64,000 nt of DNA from an uncultured Prevotellaceae bacterium (GCA_902775605.1 CACYNE010000021.1:17956-81955); one strand, 5' to 3'; shown: positions 42,052 through 50,949, numbered from the stretch's first letter. Notes: a model not told the origin generated them from the letters alone. Numbers and translations are program-made.

Positions 42052-43578
42052 ATGAAAAGAATCAGATATCTGACCTTGCTATGGATGCTGCTATGCTGCA
42101 TCATGGCCAAGGCACAGTTTAATCCAGCAGATCCTGCAGAACCAGGACAACTGCCATCAAAACTGATATTGGCAGTCAGTCCGTCTGGGGCTGGTTATAC
42201 CAGTGGTGGTGGCGATATTATCCCAGGAACGTCGGTGACGGTGAATGCTTCAGCAAACACAGGCTGGAAATTTGTCAAGTGGACCAACAGCAGTGGCACA
42301 GAGGTTTCCACAAACAGGTCATATACTTTCATTAAAGCTTCTGAGCGTGAGACGCTGACTGCCCATTTTGAGTTCGATCCAGCTGGTCCCTCTGAGCCAA
42401 GTGAACTGCCATATAAATTGACCGTCATCGCAGAAGAGGGCGGAAGTGTCAGTGGTAGTGGCTACTATCTGACGGGAGCAGTGGCCAACATCAGTGCCAA
42501 TCCCAATAGTTCTTATTATTTCGATGGATGGTACTATCCCAATGGCACACGCTTTTCTACCGATGCCTCCACGACATATACCATGGGAGAAGGGCCTGCC
42601 ACTCTGATTGCCAGATTCCAATTCAACCCCGACTCTCCTACAGAACCTGGGGAAGTCAATGGCTGGCGACTGAAACTGACAGCACAAGACGGTGGAACGG
42701 TCAGTGCGGATAAATACATCCTGAAAGAAGGCGAGACAACAAATGTCAAAGCCAATACGAATAGCAACTATAGGTTTGTCGGTTGGTATCATGGTGAAAG
42801 CCTGATATCTTCAGAGGCTACTTTTGTCTTTACAATGGGAAACGGCAATGTGACTCTGGAAGCTCGCTTCATATTCGATCCGAGCAGCCCTGGTGAGCCG
42901 ACACAAATTCAGCAACGCAAATTCTCGTTTATGCTGAGAGGTGTCATAACCAAGCCGGGAGGAGCAATAGAGTTCCCCATCCTACTCACTCCATTGGCAA
43001 CATTGGGGGACATGACATTCCAACTGAATTTCGACAATCGGTTGAACGTGGATGTGGCAAATGCTATTCTGGCAGAGACGTCGGTTCCCTATACTCTGAC
43101 GTATGAGGAAATGCCACCTGACGAGGATTTAGGCTTAGGATACACATCCTATAAGTTTACCTTCACGGGGGGAAGTATGGTGGTCGAAGATGGTGATATC
43201 CCAACAGTGACTCCCATTCTGACTTTCCCTGTCACCATCCCCGCAGACATAGAGACTGCCACCTCATATAAAATATCCATCAACCAGATTAGCATGACCC
43301 TCGAAGATGAGTCAACGCAGACTGCTGGCACACGCAATGGAAGACTGTATGTATATAAGAATGGTGATGTCAATGGTGATGATGTGATTTCCATTACCGA
43401 TGCGGTGTCTATTGTCAACTGTATCATGGGTAACCCTTCGGAGAACTTCATCGAAGAGGTGGCCAACGTGAATGATGACGAGGGAATTAGTATCACTGAT
43501 GCCGTGGGTGTGGTGAATATCATTATGAATAATGGCGCTTTGATGGCACCCCAAAGGGATTTCGTAGAACCAGAATAA
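42052..43578 (+). CDS. Secreted multi-repeat protein with cohesin-like and dockerin domains
   Basis: The 508-residue product has a signal peptide (MKRIRYLTLLWMLLCCIMAKA). Three InlB/Flg_new-like beta-repeats follow (residues about 40-290), each with a glycine-rich start, an F-x-G-W-Y/T-x core and separated by linkers FNPADPAEPG, FDPAGPSEPS, FNPDSPTEPG and FDPSSPGEPT. Residues about 295-425 look like a cohesin/beta-sandwich module (RKFSFMLRGVITKPGGAIEF, GDMTFQLNFDNRLNV). The end (about 438-495) is a dockerin type I pair: GDVNGDDVISITDAVSIVN and NVNDDEGISITDAVGVVN, with the Ca-binding D/N positions. It has no T9SS tail. It is 12 bp after the LRR gene. Confidence 0.82.
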   Translation: MKRIRYLTLLWMLLCCIMAKAQFNPADPAEPGQLPSKLILAVSPSGAGYTSGGGDIIPGTSVTVNASANTGWKFVKWTNSSGTEVSTNRSYTFIKASERETLTAHFEFDPAGPSEPSELPYKLTVIAEEGGSVSGSGYYLTGAVANISANPNSSYYFDGWYYPNGTRFSTDASTTYTMGEGPATLIARFQFNPDSPTEPGEVNGWRLKLTAQDGGTVSADKYILKEGETTNVKANTNSNYRFVGWYHGESLISSEATFVFTMGNGNVTLEARFIFDPSSPGEPTQIQQRKFSFMLRGVITKPGGAIEFPILLTPLATLGDMTFQLNFDNRLNVDVANAILAETSVPYTLTYEEMPPDEDLGLGYTSYKFTFTGGSMVVEDGDIPTVTPILTFPVTIPADIETATSYKISINQISMTLEDESTQTAGTRNGRLYVYKNGDVNGDDVISITDAVSIVNCIMGNPSENFIEEVANVNDDEGISITDAVGVVNIIMNNGALMAPQRDFVEPE

Positions 43579-43605
43579 ACAGAAAAAGAGAATAAACTTG
43601 AAAAA

Positions 43606-44784
43606 ATGAAAACGAAAAAAACAATTATGACGTTATTTGCATTGTTTGCATGCATTCTTGGGATTTCCGCTGAGAATTCCATTGCTGTGAACGGTGCATT
43701 GGTAACAAAAGGAAAAACGGGAAGTATCAATATTGAGCTGGTCAATCCTGGTGACGCTTTCTGTGCCTTCCAGATGGACATCGCCCTGCCCGACGGACTC
43801 ACGTTTGTTTCCGCATTTAAGGGTGGGCGCATGAGTTCGGCTCACAGCTTAGGTTATGCTGCCCTGGGTGGCAACATCATCAGATTCAGTAGTATTGATA
43901 CGGAACAGAATAGGGAATACTTAGGAGAAAGCGGTACATTGTTTACTATTACCGTCTCAGTAAGTGATGCACTGGCAGTCGGTGATGTTCTGACAGCTCA
44001 GTTGCAGAATGTGGAGTTTGCTAGAAGAAACGAAAGTCAGTTTAAGATAGCCCAACAGGATGTCTCTATTGAGATTACTGACAAAGTGGTGATTGACGAG
44101 AATTCTGCAGCATTGCCCCCAACTCATAAAAGTGTTGATGTGCTGGTGAAACGTACCATCAAAAAGAATATTTGGAATACAATCTGTCTGCCGTTTAGTA
44201 TGGATGCTGATCAGGTCAAACAAGTATTTGGAGATGATGTAAAAGTGGTCGAGTTCTCTGACTACGAAGTTGATGGTTTGAAAATCACTGTTAATTTCGA
44301 TGAATCTAATTTGGAAGGTGAAGGTTTCTATAGCAATTGGCCCTACCTGATAAAAACCTCTAATGACATAACAAACTTCACTGTGGAAGGAGTTGACGTA
44401 GAACCCAATGAAGAAGAGGCTGTTGCAGAATATGAGACAGGAAGCGGAAAGAAAAAAACTGTCTTAGGAAGATTTTATGGCACACTGAAAGCTGGCACCG
44501 TTCTCAACTCTGATTATCTGTTCTTGAACAATAACAAGTTCTACTATAGCACAGGTTCGACCATTATCAAAGGTTTGCGAGGCTATTTCTGGCTAAAGCA
44601 TTTCGACAGTTCGGCAGGTAATTCGGACCTTGTTATGGCTTTTGATGATACAACGAATAATGTGAACGATGTGAAGGTCGTTGTGAATGAAGATGGCGTA
44701 TATTATAATCTGAAGGGACAGCGAGTTGAGAACCCGACAGGAAAAGGCATCTACATTAAAAACGGCAAGAAGGTGGTTAAATAA
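43606..44784 (+). CDS. Secreted cohesin-like protein with T9SS signal
   Basis: The 392-residue product has a signal peptide (MKTKKTIMTLFALFACILGISA). Residues about 25-155 resemble a cohesin fold (GKTGSINIELVNPGDAFCAF, QMDIALPDGLTFVSAFKGGR, GTLFTITVSVSDALAVGD). The middle is the same beta-module as in the LRR protein (NIWNTICLPFSMDADQVKQV, ending KGLRGYFWLKHFD). The C-terminus VYYNLKGQRVENPTGKGIYI followed by KNGKKVVK is a T9SS sorting domain. It directly follows the dockerin-bearing gene by 27 bp. A cohesin-dockerin pairing between the two products is a hypothesis; type assignment of the N-terminal fold is by pattern only. Confidence 0.78.
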   Translation: MKTKKTIMTLFALFACILGISAENSIAVNGALVTKGKTGSINIELVNPGDAFCAFQMDIALPDGLTFVSAFKGGRMSSAHSLGYAALGGNIIRFSSIDTEQNREYLGESGTLFTITVSVSDALAVGDVLTAQLQNVEFARRNESQFKIAQQDVSIEITDKVVIDENSAALPPTHKSVDVLVKRTIKKNIWNTICLPFSMDADQVKQVFGDDVKVVEFSDYEVDGLKITVNFDESNLEGEGFYSNWPYLIKTSNDITNFTVEGVDVEPNEEEAVAEYETGSGKKKTVLGRFYGTLKAGTVLNSDYLFLNNNKFYYSTGSTIIKGLRGYFWLKHFDSSAGNSDLVMAFDDTTNNVNDVKVVVNEDGVYYNLKGQRVENPTGKGIYIKNGKKVVK

Positions 44785-44803
44785 CAACTTAAATAAGAAA
44801 GCA

Positions 44804-44959
44804 ATGAAAGAAGAATATGTTAAGCCTGTAATAAAAGTGTTCCAATTACCTCAGAAGGTTCATTTGCTGGCAGGCAGTGACCCCGATTTTGTACGAGGTG
44901 GCCGCGAGGCTTCAGACATAGGTTATGGTGGAGAAGATTATGACCTCGATCCCGAATAA
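44804..44959 (+). CDS. Small conserved peptide with LLAGS motif, 51 residues
   Basis: The ATG at 44804 begins MKEEYVKPVIKVFQLPQK, continues VHLLAGSDPDF and ends in an acidic, Gly-rich tail (YGGEDYDLDPE). It lies 19 bp after the T9SS cargo gene with an A-rich ribosome region. Short proteins of the form K-Y-x-K-P-x-I followed by LLAGS occur often next to surface-protein genes in Bacteroidales; no function is known to me. The charged head, a hydrophobic LLAGS break and a variable tail resemble a leader and core peptide. A longer in-frame ATG (44726) lies inside the upstream gene and is unlikely. Confidence 0.68.
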   Translation: MKEEYVKPVIKVFQLPQKVHLLAGSDPDFVRGGREASDIGYGGEDYDLDPE

Positions 44960-45028
44960 CCAATGAGAGAATGAATCTATTAAACGTAAAGACTCGGTAA
45001 AAATATTTTTTACTGTGTTCATAAACAT

Positions 45029-45069
45029 AAACGAGTGGTTGTTCAGCTATTCCAAGCAACCACTCGTTT
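45029..45069 (+). terminator. Terminator of the LRR/dockerin/cohesin operon
   Basis: AAACGAGTGGTTG (45029-45041) and CAACCACTCGTTT (45057-45069) form a perfect 13-bp stem with a 15-nt loop. Confidence 0.8.
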
Positions 45070-45123
45070 ATCTTACAAGATACTTTTGCCACAGGGACTC
45101 AATAACATCTGCTGATAGCAGTA

Positions 45124-45189
45124 TGCCACAGGGACAGGTAACTGACATATGCCACAGGGACAGGTGACTGACATCGCTGCCTTTGAGTC
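45124..45189 (-). repeat. 40-bp inverted repeat, right copy, with tandem duplication
   Basis: 45150-45189 is the reverse complement of 39029-39068 (39 of 40). Its first 26 bp are duplicated in tandem at 45124-45149 (TGCCACAGGGACAGGTAACT against TGCCACAGGGACAGGTGACT), and TGCCACAGGGAC occurs once more at 45087. The extra copies are found only on this side. Confidence 0.75.
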
Positions 45190-45279
45190 TCCAAACAATC
45201 GGTCGCAGGCCGGTAGTTGACCATGAAAGGTTTCATTTTCTTAAAGCGTTATCCATCAAACTGATTCGCGCTGCATGCA

Positions 45280-45383
45280 AGGTTAGTGGAGGGTGGAGGG
45301 TCAGTGGAGGGCTAAAGGCACCTCCACCATGCCTCAAAGCCTTTATATATCGGCATTTCCAGCGGTTTTGGTGGAGGGTTCCT
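45280..45383 (+). repeat. GC-rich dispersed repeat, copy C
   Basis: TTAGTGGAGGG, TGGAGGGTCAG and TGGAGGGCTAA units lead into the core with CACCTCCACCATGCCTC and TTTATATATCGGCATTTCC, then GGTGGAGGG and an A-run. It is nearly identical to the reverse complement of copy A, including the run of A/T beyond the end. The 480-bp gene-free stretch 44960-45441 holds the terminator at 45029, the inverted repeat and this copy. Confidence 0.8.
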
Positions 45384-45441
45384 CAAAAAAAATAAAAATA
45401 TTTTTTGAATTGTGCTATTCTATTCTCACTGTTAGGCAAAT

Positions 45442-47067
45442 TCAGAACAGGTTTCTCAGACTTTGCACATTCTTGTTATTCAAGAGTCCATAGATGACGG
45501 CAAGGAAGAGTCCACTTGCCAATCCACCCAGGTGGGCACTCATGCTGATGCCATTGCCAAAACTCAGCAGGATGTTGAGGCCCAGCATGGCAGAGGGATA
45601 AGCGATATTGGCGAACGAAGCATGGGAATCGTGATTGATGTATATCTGAAAGAGTTCATAGCCCACCCAGAAAGCCATCAAACCAAAGACACCACCAGAA
45701 GCACCTACGCAATAGCCACCGCTGAACAAGAGGCTGAAGATGCCTGCGACAACCGTTGACACGAGGAAGATCAGCATGATGCGATAACCGCTGTGATTTG
45801 CAGATAACATGAAGGCGCTTATACCATAGAAAAACAGATTGCCTGCCAGATGGAAGATGCCATCATGTAGGAAACCGTAAGTGATAAGTCGCCACCACTC
45901 ATTATACACCAGCACGTTTGTTTTATTGAGCGCACCCCAGTTAATAAACATTTCCTTATTGCTGGAATCCAGGTTATAGCCGTTCAACAACATCAGCACG
46001 AAAATGACCAGCATCAATACGGGCAGGAGGAAGAACAGTATGGTTGCCAGAGGAACAGCCCTCAGTTTCCAGTACTGACTCTTTAGATTCTCAAGCTGCA
46101 TATAGGCCTCTTCATATTCCCTTCTGACGTAAAAGAACGAATAGCCGAAAGCCAGTAGGATGGCCTCCAGCAGCAACGCACCCAAGCAGAGGGTTTCGAA
46201 AAACGAAACATCCTTATCGGGATCGTAGCCTTTCTCTATTTTGTAGATAATCACCTCATCGCTATTAAAGACCTTCCGCATCCTCTTATATATGCGTTGG
46301 ACAGCATGCTGAAAGCCCTCTATATTGTCCGACTGACGCATGTGCTTTAAATAAAGTTTACTGGAGTGCTTTTCCTTTATCTCTTTCCGCATGGCACCCA
46401 CGTTTGTTCTTACAAAAGACCTGAAACGACTGTCCAGCGACTCCTTGCTGGCATAGGTAAAGTCGTGAGACTCATTCACCTCGTGGGCAACATACACATG
46501 AGGCAGAGAGTGAAGGGGACAAACCTCATAAAGATGGAACACGATATCTTTGCCGTAGCGCTTTGTTTGGGTAGAAGCATCAAAGTAATAGTTCGCATGA
46601 TAGGTGTCAATGTCGCTTCGCGACACGTTTGCATGGATATAGTCGGCATCTTCCAGTATGGATGCCATCGTTGGTGTGAAAGCCGATATCTCCGCTATAT
46701 TCGCCTTTTTCTTTTCTACCACCATTCCCGTAGATACGAAAAGGATTAGCGACAGGATAAAAATGATATACCAAGCTAATTTCTCGACTTTGTCGGCAAT
46801 GCCCTTGATGAAGTTACGGCATACTGCAATATGGATGCACGACAGGAAAAAGGGCACAAATAATTGTGGAATATAGAGTTTGGCCTTAGGCAGCCAATTC
46901 CATTCTATCCACGCCCACCTGACCAACGCCCAGAGCAGGGCGATAAAGACAGAGGAGAAAAACACGTAAAGCATCGCATGATACTTCGTGGCATGTTGCA
47001 GGTTCACCGTATTTCGGTATTTATCTTTCGGAGAAGCCGTTTGGGGCTTTTTGCTATTCTTTCTCAT
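45442..47067 (-). CDS. Rhomboid family intramembrane serine protease with large N-terminal region
   Basis: From the ATG at 47067 the product has 541 residues (a TTG lies 12 bp earlier). Two to three membrane helices and a soluble domain fill residues 1-280; the rhomboid core follows with FINWGALNKTNVLVYNEWWR, LRLLTYGFLHDGIFHL-like LITYGFLHDGIFHLAGNLFF, the nucleophile Ser457 in VGASGGVFGL and His512 in MSAHLGGLASG. It cleaves membrane proteins within the bilayer. The extra N-terminal domain (NVGAMRKEIKEKHSSKLYLK) is not part of the standard rhomboid and has no known role. The gene is transcribed alone. Its end lies 58 bp after repeat copy C. Confidence 0.87.
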   Translation of the reverse strand: MRKNSKKPQTASPKDKYRNTVNLQHATKYHAMLYVFFSSVFIALLWALVRWAWIEWNWLPKAKLYIPQLFVPFFLSCIHIAVCRNFIKGIADKVEKLAWYIIFILSLILFVSTGMVVEKKKANIAEISAFTPTMASILEDADYIHANVSRSDIDTYHANYYFDASTQTKRYGKDIVFHLYEVCPLHSLPHVYVAHEVNESHDFTYASKESLDSRFRSFVRTNVGAMRKEIKEKHSSKLYLKHMRQSDNIEGFQHAVQRIYKRMRKVFNSDEVIIYKIEKGYDPDKDVSFFETLCLGALLLEAILLAFGYSFFYVRREYEEAYMQLENLKSQYWKLRAVPLATILFFLLPVLMLVIFVLMLLNGYNLDSSNKEMFINWGALNKTNVLVYNEWWRLITYGFLHDGIFHLAGNLFFYGISAFMLSANHSGYRIMLIFLVSTVVAGIFSLLFSGGYCVGASGGVFGLMAFWVGYELFQIYINHDSHASFANIAYPSAMLGLNILLSFGNGISMSAHLGGLASGLFLAVIYGLLNNKNVQSLRNLF

Positions 47068-47075
47068 AATTGTGT

Positions 47076-47084
47076 GCAAAGATA
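47076..47084 (-). promoter_or_regulatory. -7 element of the rhomboid gene
   Basis: TATCTTTGC on the minus strand ends only 9 bp before the ATG at 47067, so the transcript would have almost no 5' leader, or translation starts at a later codon. Confidence 0.5.
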
Positions 47085-47127
47085 GTAAATTTTCCAGTTC
47101 TGTGTATTTGATTTACTAAAATAATCG

Positions 47128-47136
47128 TATCTTTGC
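47128..47136 (+). promoter_or_regulatory. -7 element of the nuclease gene
   Basis: TATCTTTGC, with a TTTG at 47107-47110 (17 bp apart, slightly short). It is divergent from the rhomboid promoter. Confidence 0.6.
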
Positions 47137-47170
47137 ATCACATTATATGTTTTAAAAGTGTTGAAAAGGA

Positions 47171-47947
47171 ATGATGAAAAAGACGATTATCATATTGATT
47201 GCATTGGCGTTTTGTCTTGCGTTCCTCATCGAACAGAACAAGGAGGAGCAGGTCGAGGTGGTGTGCGACGCCATTGAGATACCGCAGACACTTCCTGCCG
47301 TAAAGGAACAGATACTGGTGCGCAAGGCCTATACCGTTTCTTATAATAGTGAAACGAAATGCCCGAACTGGGTGGCGTGGCACCTGACGGCAGAGCATGC
47401 CGACGGAGAGGTGGAAAGGGACAAGAAGTTTTACGAGGACCTTGACGTGCCTGAGCCAAGGGCCACCAACGAGGACTATCGAGGCAGCGGATGGTCGAAG
47501 GGGCACATGTGTCCCGCCGGTGACAACAAATGGGACGCGGAGGCGATGAGTCAGTCGAACTTGCTGACGAATATGTGTCCGCAAGATGGGAGCCTGAACA
47601 GCGGGCTCTGGAACAAGATTGAAAGAGACTGCAGGAAATGGGCCAAGAAATACGGCGATGTGTATATCGTCTGCGGTCCCGTGCTGCTGAACAAGAAGCA
47701 CAACACAATAGGGCCGAACAAGGTGGTGGTGCCAGAGGCCTTCTTCAAGGTGATTCTCTGTATGGGTGCAGAACCTAAGGCCATCGGTTTCATTGTAAGA
47801 AACGACGGAGGAAAGAAGAAGATAGACCAATTCATCAACACCGTTGACGATGTGGAGCGAATCACTGGCCATGATTTCTTTCCTGTCCTACCCGATGATA
47901 TAGAAGACGCCGTTGAGGCCGAGACGGACATCAACGAATGGAACTAA
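47171..47947 (+). CDS. Secreted DNA/RNA non-specific endonuclease (NUC1/NucA family)
   Basis: The 258-residue protein has a signal anchor (MMKKTIIILIALAFCLAFLI). The beta-beta-alpha metal nuclease core shows NWVAWHLTAEHADG, the active-site box WSKGHMCPAGDNKW (family DRGHxxPA, here Lys replacing the Arg position and Ser the Asp), MSQSNLLTNMCPQDGSLN with the Mg-binding Asn, and GPVLLNKKHNTIG. The His is retained. It degrades extracellular nucleic acids for nutrition or protects the cell surface. The divergent DRGH box may change activity. The gene stands alone, with a terminator following. Confidence 0.88.
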   Translation: MMKKTIIILIALAFCLAFLIEQNKEEQVEVVCDAIEIPQTLPAVKEQILVRKAYTVSYNSETKCPNWVAWHLTAEHADGEVERDKKFYEDLDVPEPRATNEDYRGSGWSKGHMCPAGDNKWDAEAMSQSNLLTNMCPQDGSLNSGLWNKIERDCRKWAKKYGDVYIVCGPVLLNKKHNTIGPNKVVVPEAFFKVILCMGAEPKAIGFIVRNDGGKKKIDQFINTVDDVERITGHDFFPVLPDDIEDAVEAETDINEWN

Positions 47948-47949
47948 GA

Positions 47950-47990
47950 AGAAAGGCGATGGTGCTCAAGTGAGTCCATCGCCTTTCTCT
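47950..47990. terminator. Bidirectional terminator between nuclease and fhs
   Basis: AGAAAGGCGATGG (47950-47962) and CCATCGCCTTTCT (47976-47988) form a perfect 13-bp stem and separate two convergent genes. Confidence 0.85.
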
Positions 47991-48005
47991 TATTATCTGA
48001 TGTCT

Positions 48006-49682
48006 TTAAGACAGGCCTTCAATCTCGCCGTTCACAATGGTTATTCGCTCGGCCTGCGGACTCTTGGGCAGTCCTGGCATGCGAAGCATATCGCCAGCAA
48101 TGGCCACAATCATCTCGCTGCCACAGTTGAGGATGACATCACGGATGCGGATGGTGAAGCCCTCGGGTGAGCCATAACGGGTGGAATCGGCTGAGAACGA
48201 ATACTGCGTCTTAGCGATGCAGACGGGATAACGACTGATGGCCTCATCGTTGGCAAAGATCTCGCGGATGGCCTCCAAGCGCTTTTTGCCCGTCTTGGTG
48301 AACTCAATAGCCGAAGCGCCATAGATGCGCTTGCACACTTTCTCTATCTTTGATTCGATAGTGGCATTCTCAGGATAGGTGAAGTTGATGGGCAGGGGCT
48401 GAATGCGGTCAATCGTATCCACCACCTTCTGTGCCAGTTCAACGGCACCGTCGCCTCCCTTCAGGAAGGCTTCGTTCACGGCAAAGCCCACACCAAGGTC
48501 GTCACAGTTCTTGCGGATGATGTCAATCTCATCTTCCGTATCGATATCAAAACGATTCAGGGTCACGATGACTGGCTGTCCGAAGCCCTGCATATTATTG
48601 ATGTGGCGATTCAGGTTCTTCAGACCTTCTTTCAGTCCGCTGGCATTGGGTTCCTTAATCTGGTCGAGCGCCACGCCGCCGTGCATCTTCAGTCCCTGAG
48701 TAGTGGCAACAATGACTACCAGGCGAGGCTGCAAGCCAGCTTTACGGCACTTGATATTAAAGAACTTCTCGGCACCGAGGTCAGCACCGAAGCCAGCCTC
48801 CGTCACCACATAGTCGCTATAGGTCATTGCCATCTTCGTGGACATCACGCTGGAACATCCGTGGGCGATATTCGCAAAAGGGCCTCCGTGGATAAAGGCG
48901 GGCGTCTGTTCGGTGGTCTGCACCAAGTTGGGAGAGAGGGCATCGCGCATCAATACCGTAATCGCGCCACCCACGCCAAGGTCACGCACACGGAAGGGCT
49001 TTCCATCGGCGGTGATGCCCAGCAGGATGTTTTCTATTCGGCGACGCAAGTCTTCCTCGCTGATGGCCAGGCAGAGAATAGCCATCAACTCTGAAGCGGG
49101 GGTGATATCGAAACCCGTTTCTGACACCACGCCATCGCCTCGCAGTCCTGTCACCACATTACGCAGGGCACGGTCGTTCACGTCGAGCACACGTTTCCAA
49201 TAAATCTCACGCAGAGAAAAGCCATCCTTGCGATGCTGATAGAGGTAGTTGTCGAGCAGGGCACTAATCGTGTTGTGTGCAGAAGTAACAGCATGAAAAT
49301 CACCAGTGAAGTGCAAGTTGATTTTCTCCATCGGCAAAACCTGAGCATAACCGCCTCCTGCAGCACCACCCTTCATACCGAAACAAGGACCAAGCGAGGG
49401 CTCACGTAAAGACACGGTGGCCTTCTTTCCAATCTTATTCAAGCCCAAAGCCAAGCCTATGCTGACGGTAGTTTTGCCAATGCCCACCTTTGTAGGACTG
49501 ATGGCTGTAACCAAGATCAAACGGCTGTTCTTTACTCTTTCCTCGTCAATAAGTGACATGGGCACCTTAGCCATAAAGCGTCCATAGGGCTCCACCTTTT
49601 CTGGTGAAATGCCTAACTTTTCTGCAATGTCACTAATCGGTTTCAACTCACACTCGCGAGCAATCTGAATGTCTGTCTTCAT
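48006..49682 (-). CDS. fhs: Formate-tetrahydrofolate ligase
   Basis: The 558-residue cytosolic enzyme joins formate to tetrahydrofolate with ATP. The ATG at 49682 is chosen because it gives the normal start [20 protein letters not shown]; the longer frame overlaps the acyltransferase gene. Motifs are the P-loop [38 protein letters not shown], the folate site [16 protein letters not shown] and [16 protein letters not shown]. It supplies 10-formyl-THF for purine synthesis. It lies 8 bp after the acyltransferase gene; they may be co-transcribed though unrelated in function. Confidence 0.94.
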   Translation of the reverse strand: MKTDIQIARECELKPISDIAEKLGISPEKVEPYGRFMAKVPMSLIDEERVKNSRLILVTAISPTKVGIGKTTVSIGLALGLNKIGKKATVSLREPSLGPCFGMKGGAAGGGYAQVLPMEKINLHFTGDFHAVTSAHNTISALLDNYLYQHRKDGFSLREIYWKRVLDVNDRALRNVVTGLRGDGVVSETGFDITPASELMAILCLAISEEDLRRRIENILLGITADGKPFRVRDLGVGGAITVLMRDALSPNLVQTTEQTPAFIHGGPFANIAHGCSSVMSTKMAMTYSDYVVTEAGFGADLGAEKFFNIKCRKAGLQPRLVVIVATTQGLKMHGGVALDQIKEPNASGLKEGLKNLNRHINNMQGFGQPVIVTLNRFDIDTEDEIDIIRKNCDDLGVGFAVNEAFLKGGDGAVELAQKVVDTIDRIQPLPINFTYPENATIESKIEKVCKRIYGASAIEFTKTGKKRLEAIREIFANDEAISRYPVCIAKTQYSFSADSTRYGSPEGFTIRIRDVILNCGSEMIVAIAGDMLRMPGLPKSPQAERITIVNGEIEGLS

Positions 49683-49690
49683 ATTTAGTA

Positions 49691-50743
49691 TTATGAGGTT
49701 AAAACAAGTATTATCCGATTCCATAGAAAAATCCTGATTTTATCAACCAGTATTGACACAAAGAAGACGGATATGATGATGATAGTCGTATGAAATAAGA
49801 ATAGGGGTAAGGAATCATTGATATAAAAATCCTTAATAGGAAAAAGATAATACTGATTAAAGAACAACGGGTCGCTGTGAAACAAATAGACTGCAAATGC
49901 TGAAGTTGCTATCCAATTAACCACGTTGCTTTGAAAAGACAACTTCGTAAAAAACAAGAAGAAATATACGGAGCTTACTATCACTACAGGAGACAAATAT
50001 TCATAGAGAACCTGAGAATCATGCCCTGCTCTGCCGAATATCATTGCCAAAAATGTTGTAAACAACACTGTACATAAATAAATGGCCACGTCATAGCGCT
50101 TTTTTAGGGTGCAGAACCTACCAGCGTATAGTTTCATATACCTTGCCAAAAGATACAAACCAATAAAAGACAAAGGAGAATACCCTGAGCAAAAGAAGTT
50201 CCATTTGCTGTGAACCCCCAAAACGGTTTGGATGAAGAAGAAGGCTATTAAGACTTTCTTAAAGGTATCATTGCTTGCAGTTGAGACAAAAGCATTTAGA
50301 ATCGGAGAAATAACATAAAGGACCATATAGGCGCCAACAAACCAAAGACCTCTACGCATAAACAATAGTTTTATCCAATCTACCAATTCCCATTTTTCTA
50401 CTTTCCCAAGAAGAAGTAGGGCTAGGTATATGAAAACACCGATAAACATCACCTGAAAGACAAGACCACAAAAACGTGATACTTTCGGGCGAATACCGAA
50501 CCATCCGGTAATGAGAATAAACACATTAACACAGACTATTGATATAGACTCACTCAGGTAACGTAGAAATGATGATAAAGGACTATTCATGACCTCTCCT
50601 ACCGTAGGAGTATCCAATGCCTTAAAGTCTGCATAAACCATAAGAACCAATAGCATAGCAATTATTCTTAATAGTTCAAGATTAGAATCTCTTTCTTTTT
50701 TATTATTATTCAGAGTTGTTCTTGAAAGTCTCATAATTCCCAT
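49691..50743 (-). CDS. Acyltransferase 3 family membrane protein with altered His motif
   Basis: The 350-residue protein has about ten membrane helices and the OafA/NodX-type start [20 protein letters not shown]. Members transfer acetyl or succinyl groups to cell-surface sugars, using a conserved His at the end of helix 1 (R-x-x-A-x-x-x-V-x-x-x-H). Here that position is Tyr37, encoded by TAT, one base away from CAT. The WFGIRPK loop and [18 protein letters not shown] are conserved. Loss of the His may mean inactive, or a sequencing or strain-specific change. Alternative start at the ATG for M4. Confidence 0.8.
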   Translation of the reverse strand: MGIMRLSRTTLNNNKKERDSNLELLRIIAMLLVLMVYADFKALDTPTVGEVMNSPLSSFLRYLSESISIVCVNVFILITGWFGIRPKVSRFCGLVFQVMFIGVFIYLALLLLGKVEKWELVDWIKLLFMRRGLWFVGAYMVLYVISPILNAFVSTASNDTFKKVLIAFFFIQTVLGVHSKWNFFCSGYSPLSFIGLYLLARYMKLYAGRFCTLKKRYDVAIYLCTVLFTTFLAMIFGRAGHDSQVLYEYLSPVVIVSSVYFFLFFTKLSFQSNVVNWIATSAFAVYLFHSDPLFFNQYYLFPIKDFYINDSLPLFLFHTTIIIISVFFVSILVDKIRIFLWNRIILVLTS

Positions 50744-50849
50744 TCTTTAAAAATCCACCCATTACCCTTAGGCGGATTTATAAAAATGTAGTGCTCCCTC
50801 CTTCAACACTCCATCTTTATACAAGGTGGCTCAGCGTGAGTTTGCGAAT

Positions 50850-50858
50850 GCAAAGGTA
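50850..50858 (-). promoter_or_regulatory. -7 element of the acyltransferase gene
   Basis: TACCTTTGC on the minus strand, about 105 bp before the start codon, giving a long leader. Confidence 0.5.
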
Positions 50859-50907
50859 CTAATAATTCCTTGAATATTAACACTCTTGCTGAATAATATA
50901 ACAAAAA

Positions 50908-50942
50908 CAGCGAGACAGACAAATAAATTTGCTTATCTCGCT
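50908..50942. repeat. Degenerate member of the AGCGAGA hairpin family
   Basis: AGCGAGA (50909-50915) and TCTCGCT (50936-50942) pair, with an inner AAAT/ATTT. The 3' arm ATTTGCTTATCTCGCT is identical to that of the perfect hairpin at 56704-56740, whereas the 5' arm has drifted. Confidence 0.55.
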
Positions 50943-50949
50943 ATCATTA

